Positions 1 to 5,242 of a DNA stretch of 8,697 nucleotides are shown here, piece by piece; the stretch's first letter is position 1; each line of letters begins with the position of its first letter. A program made the position numbers and the translations under genes. Below the pieces are notes generated by a model. It saw only the letters and a list, made by a program, of their open reading frames with translations, was not told the DNA's origin and searched no databases. The DNA lies in the NCBI GenBank assembly GCA_016190585.1, contig JACPQH010000120.1, positions 1 to 8,697 on the forward strand, given 5' to 3'. This DNA comes from Chloroflexota bacterium (GTDB lineage: Bacteria > Chloroflexota > Dehalococcoidia > Dehalococcoidales > RBG-16-60-22).

Positions 1-220
1 CTGCCTGACGCCAGGTCGCTGCCCACCGGGTAACCGGCGGCGTCAGTCTCCCGGATGCTTACCACCACGCTGCCGCCGGGATTGCCCGACTTGACCAGCG
101 CCAGGCTGACGCTCGTCACGGTGTGGGACGTCTGTGCCTGGAAGGTCTGAGCCCGCCAGAAAGAACCGTAGAAGATGTCCGCGCCGTTAGGGTTGCCGTT
201 GCTCTCGTGGAGAGTCGGGG
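1..220 (-). repeat. Tandem module repeat, copy 2 (partial)
   Basis: This stretch matches 574-793 at an offset of exactly 573 bp (191 codons). By hand count there are 7 differences in 220 bp, at 120, 131, 150, 160, 164, 189 and 213; four are silent. The match ends abruptly at 220/793, where copy 2 enters the Pro/Thr linker and copy 1 enters the signal-peptide region. The repeat runs off the left edge, so its full length is unknown. Confidence 0.95.
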
Positions 221-875
221 TTGGAGCTGGATTAGGAGCAGGCGTGGGGGTAGGGGTCGGGGTCGGAGTTGGCGTAGGAGAAGGACTGGGGGCGGACGCG
301 GTCGCCGAGTTGCCGTAGACCCGGAAACCGGCATCCCAGCCCCGGGAGACCATTTCTACCCAGCTCGTCCCGTTAGCGCTGCCTGTAACCCAGCCGCCGG
401 CGTACGTGCTGCTCAGGTTCGTCAGGTAGTAGAGAGGACTGCTTTCAGTGGCGCCCGAAGCCCGCCACACGATGGCGTAGCTCTTGCCCGCCGTTAGCGT
501 TACCTCTTTACTCAGGTTGAAACTGTACCAGGTCGTCGGGCTCCATGAGCTCCCGATGGAGCTCGTGCTCAGGCTGCCTGACGCCAGGTCGCTGCCCACC
601 GGGTAACCGGCGGCGTCAGTCTCCCGGATGCTTACCACCACGCTGCCGCCGGGATTGCCCGACTTGACCAGCGCCAGGCTGACGCTCGTCACCGTGTGGG
701 ACGCCTGTGCCTGGAAGGTCTGCGCCCGCCAGTAAGGACCGTAGAAGATGTCCGCGCCGTTGGGGTTGCCGTTGCTCTCGTGGAGGGTCGGGGCGGCCAG
801 GGCTGTCAGACCCGGAGCGACCAGACTGGTGAGCAGGCTTAGTAATAATACTAAAGCTACTAATAACCTCTTCAT
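1..875 (-). CDS. Secreted protein with duplicated beta-rich modules and Pro/Thr linker (3' end cut by window edge)
   Basis: The frame reads open from ATG at 875 to the left edge, giving 291 residues with no stop, so the C-terminus is missing. SD AGAAAGGAG (889-881) lies 5 nt before the ATG. Residues 1-28 look like a Sec signal peptide: K2 R3, a Leu/Val core, then TALA-A. Module 1 covers about 29-188, starting PTLHESNGNPNGADIFYG and rich in Ser/Thr/Val strands. A linker of Pro with Thr/Ser/Ala follows (about 195-220). Module 2 starts at about 220 and repeats module 1 with only three visible residue changes (P47S, Y48F, A58T equivalents). The pattern resembles the 'choice-of-anchor' type beta-sandwich surface domains, but I do not recognise a specific family. 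Likely role: an exported or wall-associated protein, perhaps adhesive. No catalytic motif is seen. More modules or an anchor may lie beyond the edge. Confidence 0.85.
   Translation of the reverse strand, partial: MKRLLVALVLLLSLLTSLVAPGLTALAAPTLHESNGNPNGADIFYGPYWRAQTFQAQASHTVTSVSLALVKSGNPGGSVVVSIRETDAAGYPVGSDLASGSLSTSSIGSSWSPTTWYSFNLSKEVTLTAGKSYAIVWRASGATESSPLYYLTNLSSTYAGGWVTGSANGTSWVEMVSRGWDAGFRVYGNSATASAPSPSPTPTPTPTPTPTPAPNPAPTPTLHESNGNPNGADIFYGSFWRAQTFQAQTSHTVTSVSLALVKSGNPGGSVVVSIRETDAAGYPVGSDLASG
574..793 (-). repeat. Tandem module repeat, copy 1
   Basis: This is the partner of 1-220. It encodes the N-terminal part of module 1, from PTLHESNGNPN through the Gly/Ser stretch ending near residue 101. 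The near-identity, including at third codon positions, points to a recent duplication or gene conversion rather than protein-level conservation alone. Confidence 0.95.
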
Positions 876-951
876 TTAATCTCCTTTCTGTGTATTGCCG
901 TAGCTATGAACCAACCGGATTATCGACTTTTACCGGGCGTGAACTGGACCG

Positions 952-962
952 AAAGTCTACCG
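952..962 (-). repeat. Shared leader motif CGGTAGACTTT, copy A
   Basis: The 11-mer CGGTAGACTTT is followed on the same strand by GTCCAG (949-944). The same pair occurs at 2539-2549 and 2555-2560 ahead of the aminotransferase gene. Pyrimidine-rich sequence precedes both copies. The copy here lies after the terminator and before the SD. It has no good -35 box at the right distance. Confidence 0.6.
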
Positions 963-973
963 GAGAGATAAAT

Positions 974-1017
974 AAAAAAGCCCCTCGGGGCGCCTTTAGA
1001 CGCTCTCTGGGGCTTTT
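974..1017 (-). terminator. Strong intrinsic terminator or attenuator inside the leader
   Basis: A 9-bp perfect stem, AAAAGCCCC (976-984) with GGGGCTTTT (1009-1017), encloses a second helix (990-994 with 999-1003, including one G-U) with a TAAA loop as read on the minus strand. On that strand the stem runs into TTTTTTATTT, a good terminator tract. On the plus strand only TTTT follows, so it may be weakly bidirectional. It lies about 70 nt after the predicted minus-strand start and about 100 nt before the secreted-protein ATG, as an attenuator would. It could instead end a short independent RNA or read-through from the DUF1616 gene. Confidence 0.7.
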
Positions 1018-1028
1018 AAGCCTTCTGG

Positions 1029-1043
1029 GACGGTCAAGCCGTC
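1029..1043. other. Small hairpin GACGG-N5-CCGTC in the leader
   Basis: A perfect 5-bp inverted repeat with a 5-base loop sits between the minus-strand promoter and the terminator-like hairpin. In the leader RNA it would fold just upstream of the terminator. It is short and could be chance; its position is the main interest. Confidence 0.35.
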
Positions 1044-1058
1044 TGACTACTTAGTTAG

Positions 1059-1069
1059 GTTAGGTACCT
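1059..1069 (+). repeat. GTTAGGTACCT motif, copy 1
   Basis: This 11-mer recurs exactly at 2500-2510, and its 9-base core TTAGGTACC also occurs at 2478-2486. All three copies are in non-coding control regions. AGGTACCT is a perfect palindrome, so a dimeric DNA-binding protein is a reasonable guess. Here it lies inside the transcribed leader of the secreted-protein gene. Confidence 0.5.
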
Positions 1070-1088
1070 ACATACCTCGTGTACCTCG

Positions 1089-1103
1089 GGCTTATGATAA
1101 GCC
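1089..1103. promoter_or_regulatory. Perfect 7-bp dyad over the -10 box (possible operator)
   Basis: GGCTTATGATAAGCC has perfect 7-bp arms around a single centre base. It covers the whole -10 box of the minus-strand promoter. A bound repressor here would block RNA polymerase. It could also form a short hairpin near the start of the transcript. No regulator gene is in the window, so the binding protein is unknown. Confidence 0.45.
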
Positions 1104-1122
1104 AGGGGCGGCCGGGTGTCAA
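1094..1122 (-). promoter_or_regulatory. Sigma-70-type promoter for the secreted-protein leader
   Basis: On the minus strand TTGACA (1122-1117) is followed by a 17-bp spacer and TATCAT (1099-1094). This is a perfect -35 and a five-of-six -10 at the ideal distance. Transcription would start near 1087, giving a leader of about 210 nt before the ATG at 875. No other minus-strand promoter of this quality is seen upstream of that gene. Confidence 0.7.
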
Positions 1123-1168
1123 GCGGGGAGAAGGTACTGACCAATGGTACTATAAGGGACAATACCTA

Positions 1169-1174
1169 TATAAT
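1169..1174 (+). promoter_or_regulatory. Possible -10 box for the 59-residue gene
   Basis: This is a perfect TATAAT within ATATAATCC, a 9-mer also present in the DUF1616 promoter on the other strand. The hexamer 17 bp upstream is GGTACT, a poor -35, so activation or another promoter may be needed. An alternative is TTGTAA (1186-1191) with TACGTA 17 bp on, which is also weak. Confidence 0.35.
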
Positions 1175-1286
1175 CCGGCCAAACGTTGTAAAAACTTATA
1201 AGGGAGCATACGTATTGTTTCGCCGGGGAGGGGACTGCTACCATAATAGAAAGAGCGATAACGGCGCAAGGCCTCGGGAGGACGGA

Positions 1287-1466
1287 ATGAACCTGGAAAT
1301 CTCGGCCGCGGTACTGCTGGTACTCCTGACCACCAAGGAATTGGCCGGGGCCGCCGGTTCGGCGCGTTTGCGGCGGGCGGCCGTATGGCTGTATATCCCT
1401 ATCGTGCCGATGATGGCGTTGTTTGTGACCGCTTCCGCCGCGAGGTTGGCCGAAATCCTGGCCTAG
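1287..1466 (+). CDS. Small two-helix membrane protein, 59 aa
   Basis: I do not recognise this gene. It starts at ATG 1287, preceded by a clear SD (GGGAGG, 1277-1282) at a spacing of about 4 nt. The 59-residue product has a hydrophobic segment at about 5-17, a short polar Gly/Ala/Arg hinge (S25-R30) and a second segment at about 32-50, with few charges: a typical two-pass inner-membrane miniprotein. The frame stays open back to a GTG at 1116, but those 57 extra residues are polar and unremarkable and lack an SD, so the short form is preferred. It converges on the DUF1616 gene with a 19-bp gap. It may work with the neighbouring membrane or glycan proteins, but nothing in its sequence shows that directly. 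Confidence 0.6.
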   Translation: MNLEISAAVLLVLLTTKELAGAAGSARLRRAAVWLYIPIVPMMALFVTASAARLAEILA

Positions 1467-1485
1467 GGATCAAGGGGAAGCCAAT

Positions 1486-2364
1486 TCAATCGGCGTCCGG
1501 TATCTCCTGCACGGCGGTCTCCGGCGTTGCTCCGGTGACGTTGACCCAGAGGTAAAGCGGCTCCAGGTACGGCCGGTTTTGCCCGTCCCGGTAGAGCACG
1601 AACTGGACTTTCTGGTCCGGCCCGGCGGCATTCAGAACAAAGCCCACCTCAGCCTGCCACTCCTGCTTGTCAGCCAGGGCCACGGGCCCGACCTCGGCCA
1701 CCTGGTCGCCGCCGGACAGCACCTTTACCCGGTAAGTCGCCGCGACCCCTTCGTTATTGGTGATGCCCAGGATGATGGCGCCCCGCTCACCTGACGCCAG
1801 CTCCGAGGGGACGCCCTCTTTGCCGTCCTGGCTGAGGATATAAAACTGGGTAAAGGTCTCGCTGGCTTTGGGGCTCATGATGAAAGAGCCAGCCGTGAAC
1901 AGCGCCGCCGCCACGACCAGCAGCATCACAACCGTGAAGACCTGGTCCCGGATTCCCGTGCCGCGGAGCGATATCGCCGGCCAGGCCCAGCGCTCGGCGC
2001 TGCCGCGGTCCGGCGCCCGCCGGTGCCGCAGCCAGGCGACTACCGAGCAGGCCATGATAAAGACCGTCCCGGCGAACAAGACCGGCTCAAGCCTTATCCC
2101 CCACGGCGTGTAGTTCAGCATCAGCCCGATCAGCGGCATGACGGCGATGCTTAAACCGAAACTGAGCGCCACCAGCTCAATGCCGCCCATGCCCTTCCGG
2201 TAAGCGAACAGGGCCGCGACCAGGGCGTAACCGGGGACAAAAAGCAGGAAGGGTATCCCGAGGATGACCCGGATGGCAGGCACCGGCAAGAGATACACTG
2301 TTAACAGCAATGCCAGGGACAGCAGATTGATCAGGACGAGGGACTGGGAGAATCGTGTTCGCAT
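1486..2364 (-). CDS. DUF1616-type membrane protein with exported C-terminal domain, 292 aa
   Basis: The chosen start is ATG 2364, with AGGAG ending 5 nt upstream. An in-frame TTG at 2454 is rejected because it is part of the promoter -35 box. Hydrophobic segments lie at about 8-26, 31-54, 65-83, 95-112 and 142-163. The stretch FVPGYALVAALF (42-53) and GLSIAVMPLIGLMLNYTPWG (70-89) are, from memory, hallmarks of DUF1616. Residues about 165-292 are soluble and beta-rich (FTQFYILSQDGKEG, then GITNNEG), which resembles the family's usual C-terminal domain, probably outside the membrane. The family occurs in archaea and some bacteria and has no proven function known to me. Here it shares a divergent control region with a glycan operon, so a role in surface glycan or protein export is possible but unproven. 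Confidence 0.8.
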   Translation of the reverse strand: MRTRFSQSLVLINLLSLALLLTVYLLPVPAIRVILGIPFLLFVPGYALVAALFAYRKGMGGIELVALSFGLSIAVMPLIGLMLNYTPWGIRLEPVLFAGTVFIMACSVVAWLRHRRAPDRGSAERWAWPAISLRGTGIRDQVFTVVMLLVVAAALFTAGSFIMSPKASETFTQFYILSQDGKEGVPSELASGERGAIILGITNNEGVAATYRVKVLSGGDQVAEVGPVALADKQEWQAEVGFVLNAAGPDQKVQFVLYRDGQNRPYLEPLYLWVNVTGATPETAVQEIPDAD

Positions 2365-2425
2365 GCGCACTCCTGGGTAGCGTTCGGTGACGCCACAGAC
2401 CAAATTTTTTACCCGGTCGCTCTGG

Positions 2426-2454
2426 ATTATATGCCCGAAACCGGGGCCGGGCAA
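2426..2454 (-). promoter_or_regulatory. Promoter of the DUF1616 gene
   Basis: On the minus strand TTGCCC (2454-2449) is followed by a 17-bp spacer and a perfect TATAAT (2431-2426). The start would be near 2419, giving a leader of about 55 nt. The -35 box is the end of one arm of the inverted repeat shared with the opposite promoter. Confidence 0.7.
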
Positions 2455-2523
2455 TTAGTACGGTTACGTAACGATTTTTAGGTACCGCCCTTATCTTTTG
2501 TTAGGTACCTGTACTAATTGTCC
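2449..2523. promoter_or_regulatory. 23-bp imperfect inverted repeat joining two divergent promoters
   Basis: Arms 2449-2471 and 2501-2523 match at 19 of 23 positions when one is reverse-complemented. Each arm reads TTA(C/G)GTA(A/C)C then an invariant GTACTAATTG and (C/T)CC. In both, the TTG of GTACTAATTG opens the -35 box of a promoter pointing outwards. This symmetry suggests a regulator binding next to or over both -35 boxes. Confidence 0.65.
2478..2509 (+). repeat. Two direct TTAGGTACC copies, 23 bp apart
   Basis: TTAGGTACC occurs at 2478-2486 and 2501-2509, start-to-start 23 bp, close to two helical turns, so both would face the same side of the DNA. The right-hand copy lies in the right arm of the inverted repeat and extends to GTTAGGTACCT, as at 1059-1069. 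Confidence 0.55.
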
Positions 2524-2547
2524 CCCCTTTCTCCCCCTCGGTAGACT
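2518..2547 (+). promoter_or_regulatory. Promoter of the glycan operon
   Basis: TTGTCC (2518-2523), an 18-bp spacer and TAGACT (2542-2547) form a moderate sigma-70 promoter. Transcription would start near 2554, about 27 nt before the aminotransferase ATG. The -35 box ends the right arm of the inverted repeat. The -10 box falls inside the CGGTAGACTTT motif also seen at 962-952. Confidence 0.55.
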
Positions 2548-2568
2548 TTAAACAGTCCAGCACTGAGG
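2536..2568 (+). other. Two-tier dyad ahead of the operon start, containing motif copy B
   Basis: CCTCGGT (2536-2542) can pair with ACTGAGG (2562-2568; one G-U), enclosing GACT (2544-2547) with AGTC (2554-2557). The motif CGGTAGACTTT is 2539-2549. If a transcript began upstream of 2536, this fold would occupy the first part of the SD AGGAGG (2566-2571). If transcription starts near 2554 it acts only as DNA. Confidence 0.4.
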
Positions 2569-2580
2569 AGGAAAGAGGCT

Positions 2581-3702
2581 ATGTCTACCGGCCTGACCAT
2601 GATCCCGATGGCCAAACCCATTATCAATGCCGAGGAACTGGCAGCGGTCGAGGCCGTCCTTAAGTCCGGCCTCATCAGCCACGGCGAGAAAGTCGACCAG
2701 TTCGAGGAAGCCTTCGCGTCATTAATCGGTACGACGTACGCCGTCGCGGTGAACTCCGGGACGGCCGCTCTCTACATCGCCCTGCTGGCCCACGGTGTCG
2801 GCCCCGGCGACGAGGTTATCACGACGCCGTTCTCCTTCATCGCCACCGCCAACTCGATTTGGCTGACCGGCGCCCGGCCGGTCTTCGCCGACATCGACGG
2901 GGAGACGCTGAATATCGACCCGGCCGATGTCCTGAGCAAGGTCACCCCCCGGACGAAGGCGATCATGCCCGTGCATCTGTACGGGCAGCCGGCCGACATG
3001 GGCCCGCTGATGGAGATCGCCGGCAGGTACAATCTGGCGGTAATCGAGGACGCCTGCCAGGCACACTGCGCCGGGTACCGCGGCCGCAACGCAGGCACGT
3101 TCGGCACCGGCTGCTTCTCCTTCTACCCCACCAAGAACATGACCACCGGCGAAGGCGGCATGCTGACCACGAACGACCGCGCTATCGCCGAGAAAGCGAA
3201 GGTTTTCCGGAACCACGGCATGAAGCAGCGGTACTACCATGAAAGCCTGGGGTTTAACTACCGCATGACCAACATGTCCGGGGCGCTCGGCCTGTGCCAG
3301 ATTAAGAATCTCCCGGAATGGAACGCCCGCCGCCAGGGCAACGCCGAATTCCTGACGCGCGAGCTGCGCGGCCTGGACGGCCTGGTAACACCGCCTGTCA
3401 AGCCGTACGCCACCCATGTTTTCCACCAGTACACCGTGCGGGTGACCGAAGGTTTCGGCCTGACACGGGACGGACTCAGGGAGCGGCTGAAGGCGAACGG
3501 TATCATGACCGAGGTCTATTATCCCGTACCCATCCACCAGCAGTCGCTGTACCGGGATTTCGGCTACACCGACCACCTGCCGGTCTCCGAAAAAGCCTCG
3601 CGGGAGGTTGTTTCCCTGCCGGTACACCCGTCGCTGACGGGCGAAGACCTGGCGTACATCGCGCGGACCATCATCGAAAGCAAGGAGATGGCGAAAGCAT
3701 GA
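2581..3702 (+). CDS. DegT/DnrJ/EryC1/StrS-family PLP sugar aminotransferase, 373 aa
   Basis: This enzyme moves an amino group, probably from glutamate, onto a keto sugar nucleotide in the cytoplasm. Seen in the sequence: SGTAAL (59-64) for phosphate contact, IEDACQAH (155-162) with D157 expected to hold the pyridine nitrogen, and SFYPTKNMTTGEGG (180-193) with K185 as the likely Schiff-base lysine. Length is normal for the family. SD AGGAGG (2566-2571) lies 9 nt before ATG 2581; an internal ATG at 2599 (MIPMAKP) is the usual family N-terminus and remains possible. It is the first operon gene, with a 4-nt ATGA overlap into the acetyltransferase. With that neighbour and the oxidoreductase, it most likely makes a 3-amino sugar on UDP (WbpE/WlbC-like role). 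A 4-amino (perosamine-type) product cannot be excluded from sequence alone. Confidence 0.9.
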   Translation: MSTGLTMIPMAKPIINAEELAAVEAVLKSGLISHGEKVDQFEEAFASLIGTTYAVAVNSGTAALYIALLAHGVGPGDEVITTPFSFIATANSIWLTGARPVFADIDGETLNIDPADVLSKVTPRTKAIMPVHLYGQPADMGPLMEIAGRYNLAVIEDACQAHCAGYRGRNAGTFGTGCFSFYPTKNMTTGEGGMLTTNDRAIAEKAKVFRNHGMKQRYYHESLGFNYRMTNMSGALGLCQIKNLPEWNARRQGNAEFLTRELRGLDGLVTPPVKPYATHVFHQYTVRVTEGFGLTRDGLRERLKANGIMTEVYYPVPIHQQSLYRDFGYTDHLPVSEKASREVVSLPVHPSLTGEDLAYIARTIIESKEMAKA

Positions 3703-4421
3703 GTCTGAAGATCGAGCCGCAAGTCGTCATGGGCAAGAACGTGGAAATCGGGCAGGATGTGACCATCGAGGACGGCGCCCGTATCGGGAACAACGTCTCG
3801 CTGGGGGACAACGTCATCATCCGGAAAGGCGCCTGCGTAGGCGACAACGCCGTTATCGGCTACCGGGACTTTCACTGGAAACGCCCGGCGGAAGGCGCCA
3901 TCGTCACCGAGATCGGCGAGAACGCCATCGTCCGCAGCGGCACGGTTATCTACTGGGGCACGCGGCTCGGGCCGGGCTCCATGATAGGCCACAACACGGT
4001 TGTCCGGGAAATGACGGTAATCGGGCATGACACCTATATCGGCTCCCTGACGGCCATCGAGGGCGATACAAAGATAGGCAACTATGTGGGCATCCACACG
4101 CAGTGCCATATCACCAAGTTCTGTGACATCGGCGACTACACCTTTATAGCGCCGCTGTTCGTCGGGGCCAATGACAACCCCATGCAGCACCGCCGGGCAG
4201 GCCACGGCCAGCAGCTTACCGGCTTTACCACGGAAGAGGGCGTCCGCATCGCCGTCGGCGTCACGGTACTCCCCGGCGTCCGGTTCGGGAAGGGGAGCAT
4301 GGTCGGCGCCGGAGCCGTCGTCACCAAAGACGTGCCCCCTTACACACTAGTGATGGGGGTTCCGGCCAGGGTCGTCAGAGACGCCCCCAGGGACGAGGTA
4401 ATCAAGCCGCCGACCGTGTGA
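3699..4421 (+). CDS. Left-handed beta-helix (hexapeptide-repeat) sugar N-acetyltransferase, 240 aa
   Basis: This protein probably acetylates the amino sugar made by the upstream aminotransferase, using acetyl-CoA. Isoleucine/valine-led hexapeptides run through most of it: MGKNVEIGQDVTIEDGARIG (11-30), IGHNTVVREMTVIG (96-109), then VRIAVGVTVLPGVRFGKG (182-199) and VGAGAVVTKDVPPYTLVMGV (202-221), the usual end of such helices. A break at about 157-181 (ANDNPMQHRR onward) is the loop expected near the active site. Relatives of the WbpD/WlbB type are near 190 residues, so this protein has about 50 extra residues, mainly extra N-terminal coils and an insertion at about 55-70 (GYRDFHWKRPAEG). The start is set by the ATGA overlap with the aminotransferase; AAGGAG lies 11 nt upstream. 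The longer open frame back to 3318 is a shadow. Confidence 0.88.
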   Translation: MSLKIEPQVVMGKNVEIGQDVTIEDGARIGNNVSLGDNVIIRKGACVGDNAVIGYRDFHWKRPAEGAIVTEIGENAIVRSGTVIYWGTRLGPGSMIGHNTVVREMTVIGHDTYIGSLTAIEGDTKIGNYVGIHTQCHITKFCDIGDYTFIAPLFVGANDNPMQHRRAGHGQQLTGFTTEEGVRIAVGVTVLPGVRFGKGSMVGAGAVVTKDVPPYTLVMGVPARVVRDAPRDEVIKPPTV

Positions 4422-4450
4422 ATACCGGCAAGAGGACGGGGGAAGGGGAT

Positions 4451-5242
4451 ATGTACAAGGGAAAAAAAATCGGGGTGGTAACTGCGGCTTATAACGAGGA
4501 AAAACTCATCGCCGAGACGGTCCAGACCATTCCGCAATTTGTAGACAGGATCTACGTCACCAACGACGCCTCCACGGACGCCACCGGCCGGATACTCGCC
4601 GGGATGAGGGACAGCCGCCTGCTGGTCATGACGCACGCCAAACGGAGCGGCGCCGGCGCGGCCACGCTCTCCGGATACAAAAAGGCCTGTGAAGAAGGCA
4701 TGGACGTCGTCGCGGTCATGGCCGGCGACGGCCAGATGGACCCGGCGATACTTGGCCGGATCCTGGACCCCGTGGTTGAGGGAAAAGCGGAATATTCTAA
4801 GGGCGACCGCCTGAGCGTGCCGGGCCAGAGCCGGGGGATGCCAGCCTGGAGATTGTTCGGCAACTCGCTGCTCACCTACATCATCAAGGTCGCCTCGGGC
4901 TACTGGCGGCTGGTTGACCCGCTAAACGGCTACACCGCGATAACGCGCCAGGCTTTGATGCGGATAGATTTGGATAAAGTAGAGAAGGACTACGCTTTTG
5001 AGACCGACCTGCTGGTCAAGCTCAATGCCGCCAATACCACGGTTGTCAACGTCCCTATGCCGGCCAGGTACCGCAGCGAGAAATCCAAGATTACCTATCT
5101 CCGTTTCACGACGCGGCTGAGCTGGATAATCGCCCGCGACTACGCCTGGCGGCTGTGGACCAAGTACCTCGGGCCGAAAAGCAGGCGCGCGCCCGAAAAA
5201 GCGGAGGAATACATTGAAAATCGGAGTTATCGGCGTTGGTAG
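4451..5242 (+). CDS. GT2-family glycosyltransferase (dolichol-phosphate-sugar synthase-like), 263 aa
   Basis: This is a GT-A fold transferase, likely using a nucleotide sugar and perhaps a polyprenyl phosphate acceptor on the inner face of the membrane. Seen: VVTAAYNEE (9-17), VTNDASTDAT (36-45), and AGDGQMDP (91-98) holding the metal-binding DxD-like acids D93 and D97. DPLNGYTAITRQAL (156-169) follows the pattern of polyprenyl-phosphate sugar transferases. No clear membrane helix is present, so it would be soluble or peripheral. ATG 4451 is preferred, with a purine-rich GGGGGAAGGGG stretch just upstream; a GTG at 4418 overlapping the previous stop would add 11 residues. The 3' end overlaps the oxidoreductase by 29 nt. 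Its place between two amino-sugar genes suggests it may transfer that sugar, but the substrate cannot be read from sequence. Confidence 0.85.
   Translation: MYKGKKIGVVTAAYNEEKLIAETVQTIPQFVDRIYVTNDASTDATGRILAGMRDSRLLVMTHAKRSGAGAATLSGYKKACEEGMDVVAVMAGDGQMDPAILGRILDPVVEGKAEYSKGDRLSVPGQSRGMPAWRLFGNSLLTYIIKVASGYWRLVDPLNGYTAITRQALMRIDLDKVEKDYAFETDLLVKLNAANTTVVNVPMPARYRSEKSKITYLRFTTRLSWIIARDYAWRLWTKYLGPKSRRAPEKAEEYIENRSYRRW

Larger units (their letters stand above)
876..1286. other. 411-bp non-coding region with leader, promoter and structured elements
   Basis: I see no convincing gene between the secreted-protein start (875) and the 59-residue gene (1287). On the minus strand, in transcription order, it holds a TTGACA/TATCAT promoter, a TTAGGTACC motif (1060-1068), a small GACGG/CCGTC hairpin, a strong terminator-like hairpin with a T run, the motif CGGTAGACTTT (962-952), three CCGGT repeats (963-959, 937-915 region), and the SD for the secreted protein. 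On the plus strand, 1123-1286 holds GGTACT at 1133-1138 and 1146-1151, a perfect TATAAT (1169-1174), and the SD of the small gene. Hallmarks of the c-di-GMP-I, cobalamin and TPP riboswitch families are not evident. Confidence 0.6.

Noticed and set aside
240..300. Simple-sequence repeat or CRISPR-like array in the Pro/Thr linker.
   Set aside because: It is the coding sequence of a Pro-rich linker with degenerate codons; there are no spaced identical repeats.
123..497. Plus-strand Arg-rich open frame (124 residues) over the secreted-protein gene.
   Set aside because: It is an Arg/Gly-rich shadow of the minus-strand repeat protein, which has a signal peptide and SD.
876..967. Cyclic-di-GMP-I (GEMM) riboswitch in the secreted-protein leader.
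   Set aside because: TAGCTACGGCAA near the SD is mildly suggestive, but the conserved GGCAAACC and GACGCAAAGCC segments are missing, and the stretch lies after the terminator.
1116..1286. Longer version of the small gene starting at GTG 1116 (116 residues).
   Set aside because: The extra 57 residues are polar and low in meaning, there is no SD at 1116, and they would overlap the likely TATAAT. ATG 1287 has a clear SD.
2365..2454. Extended DUF1616 start at TTG 2454 (322 residues).
   Set aside because: That TTG is the -35 box and the TATAAT lies inside the extension, so the RNA would begin downstream. ATG 2364 has AGGAG at good spacing.
2722..3627. Long minus-strand open frame (301 residues) opposite the aminotransferase.
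   Set aside because: It is a shadow frame in GC-rich DNA. The plus strand encodes a full family protein with catalytic motifs; the antisense product has no recognisable pattern.
3318..3698. Open frame extending the acetyltransferase upstream to 3318.
   Set aside because: It overlaps the aminotransferase in another frame and is Arg/Pro-rich. The ATGA overlap at 3699 marks the real start.
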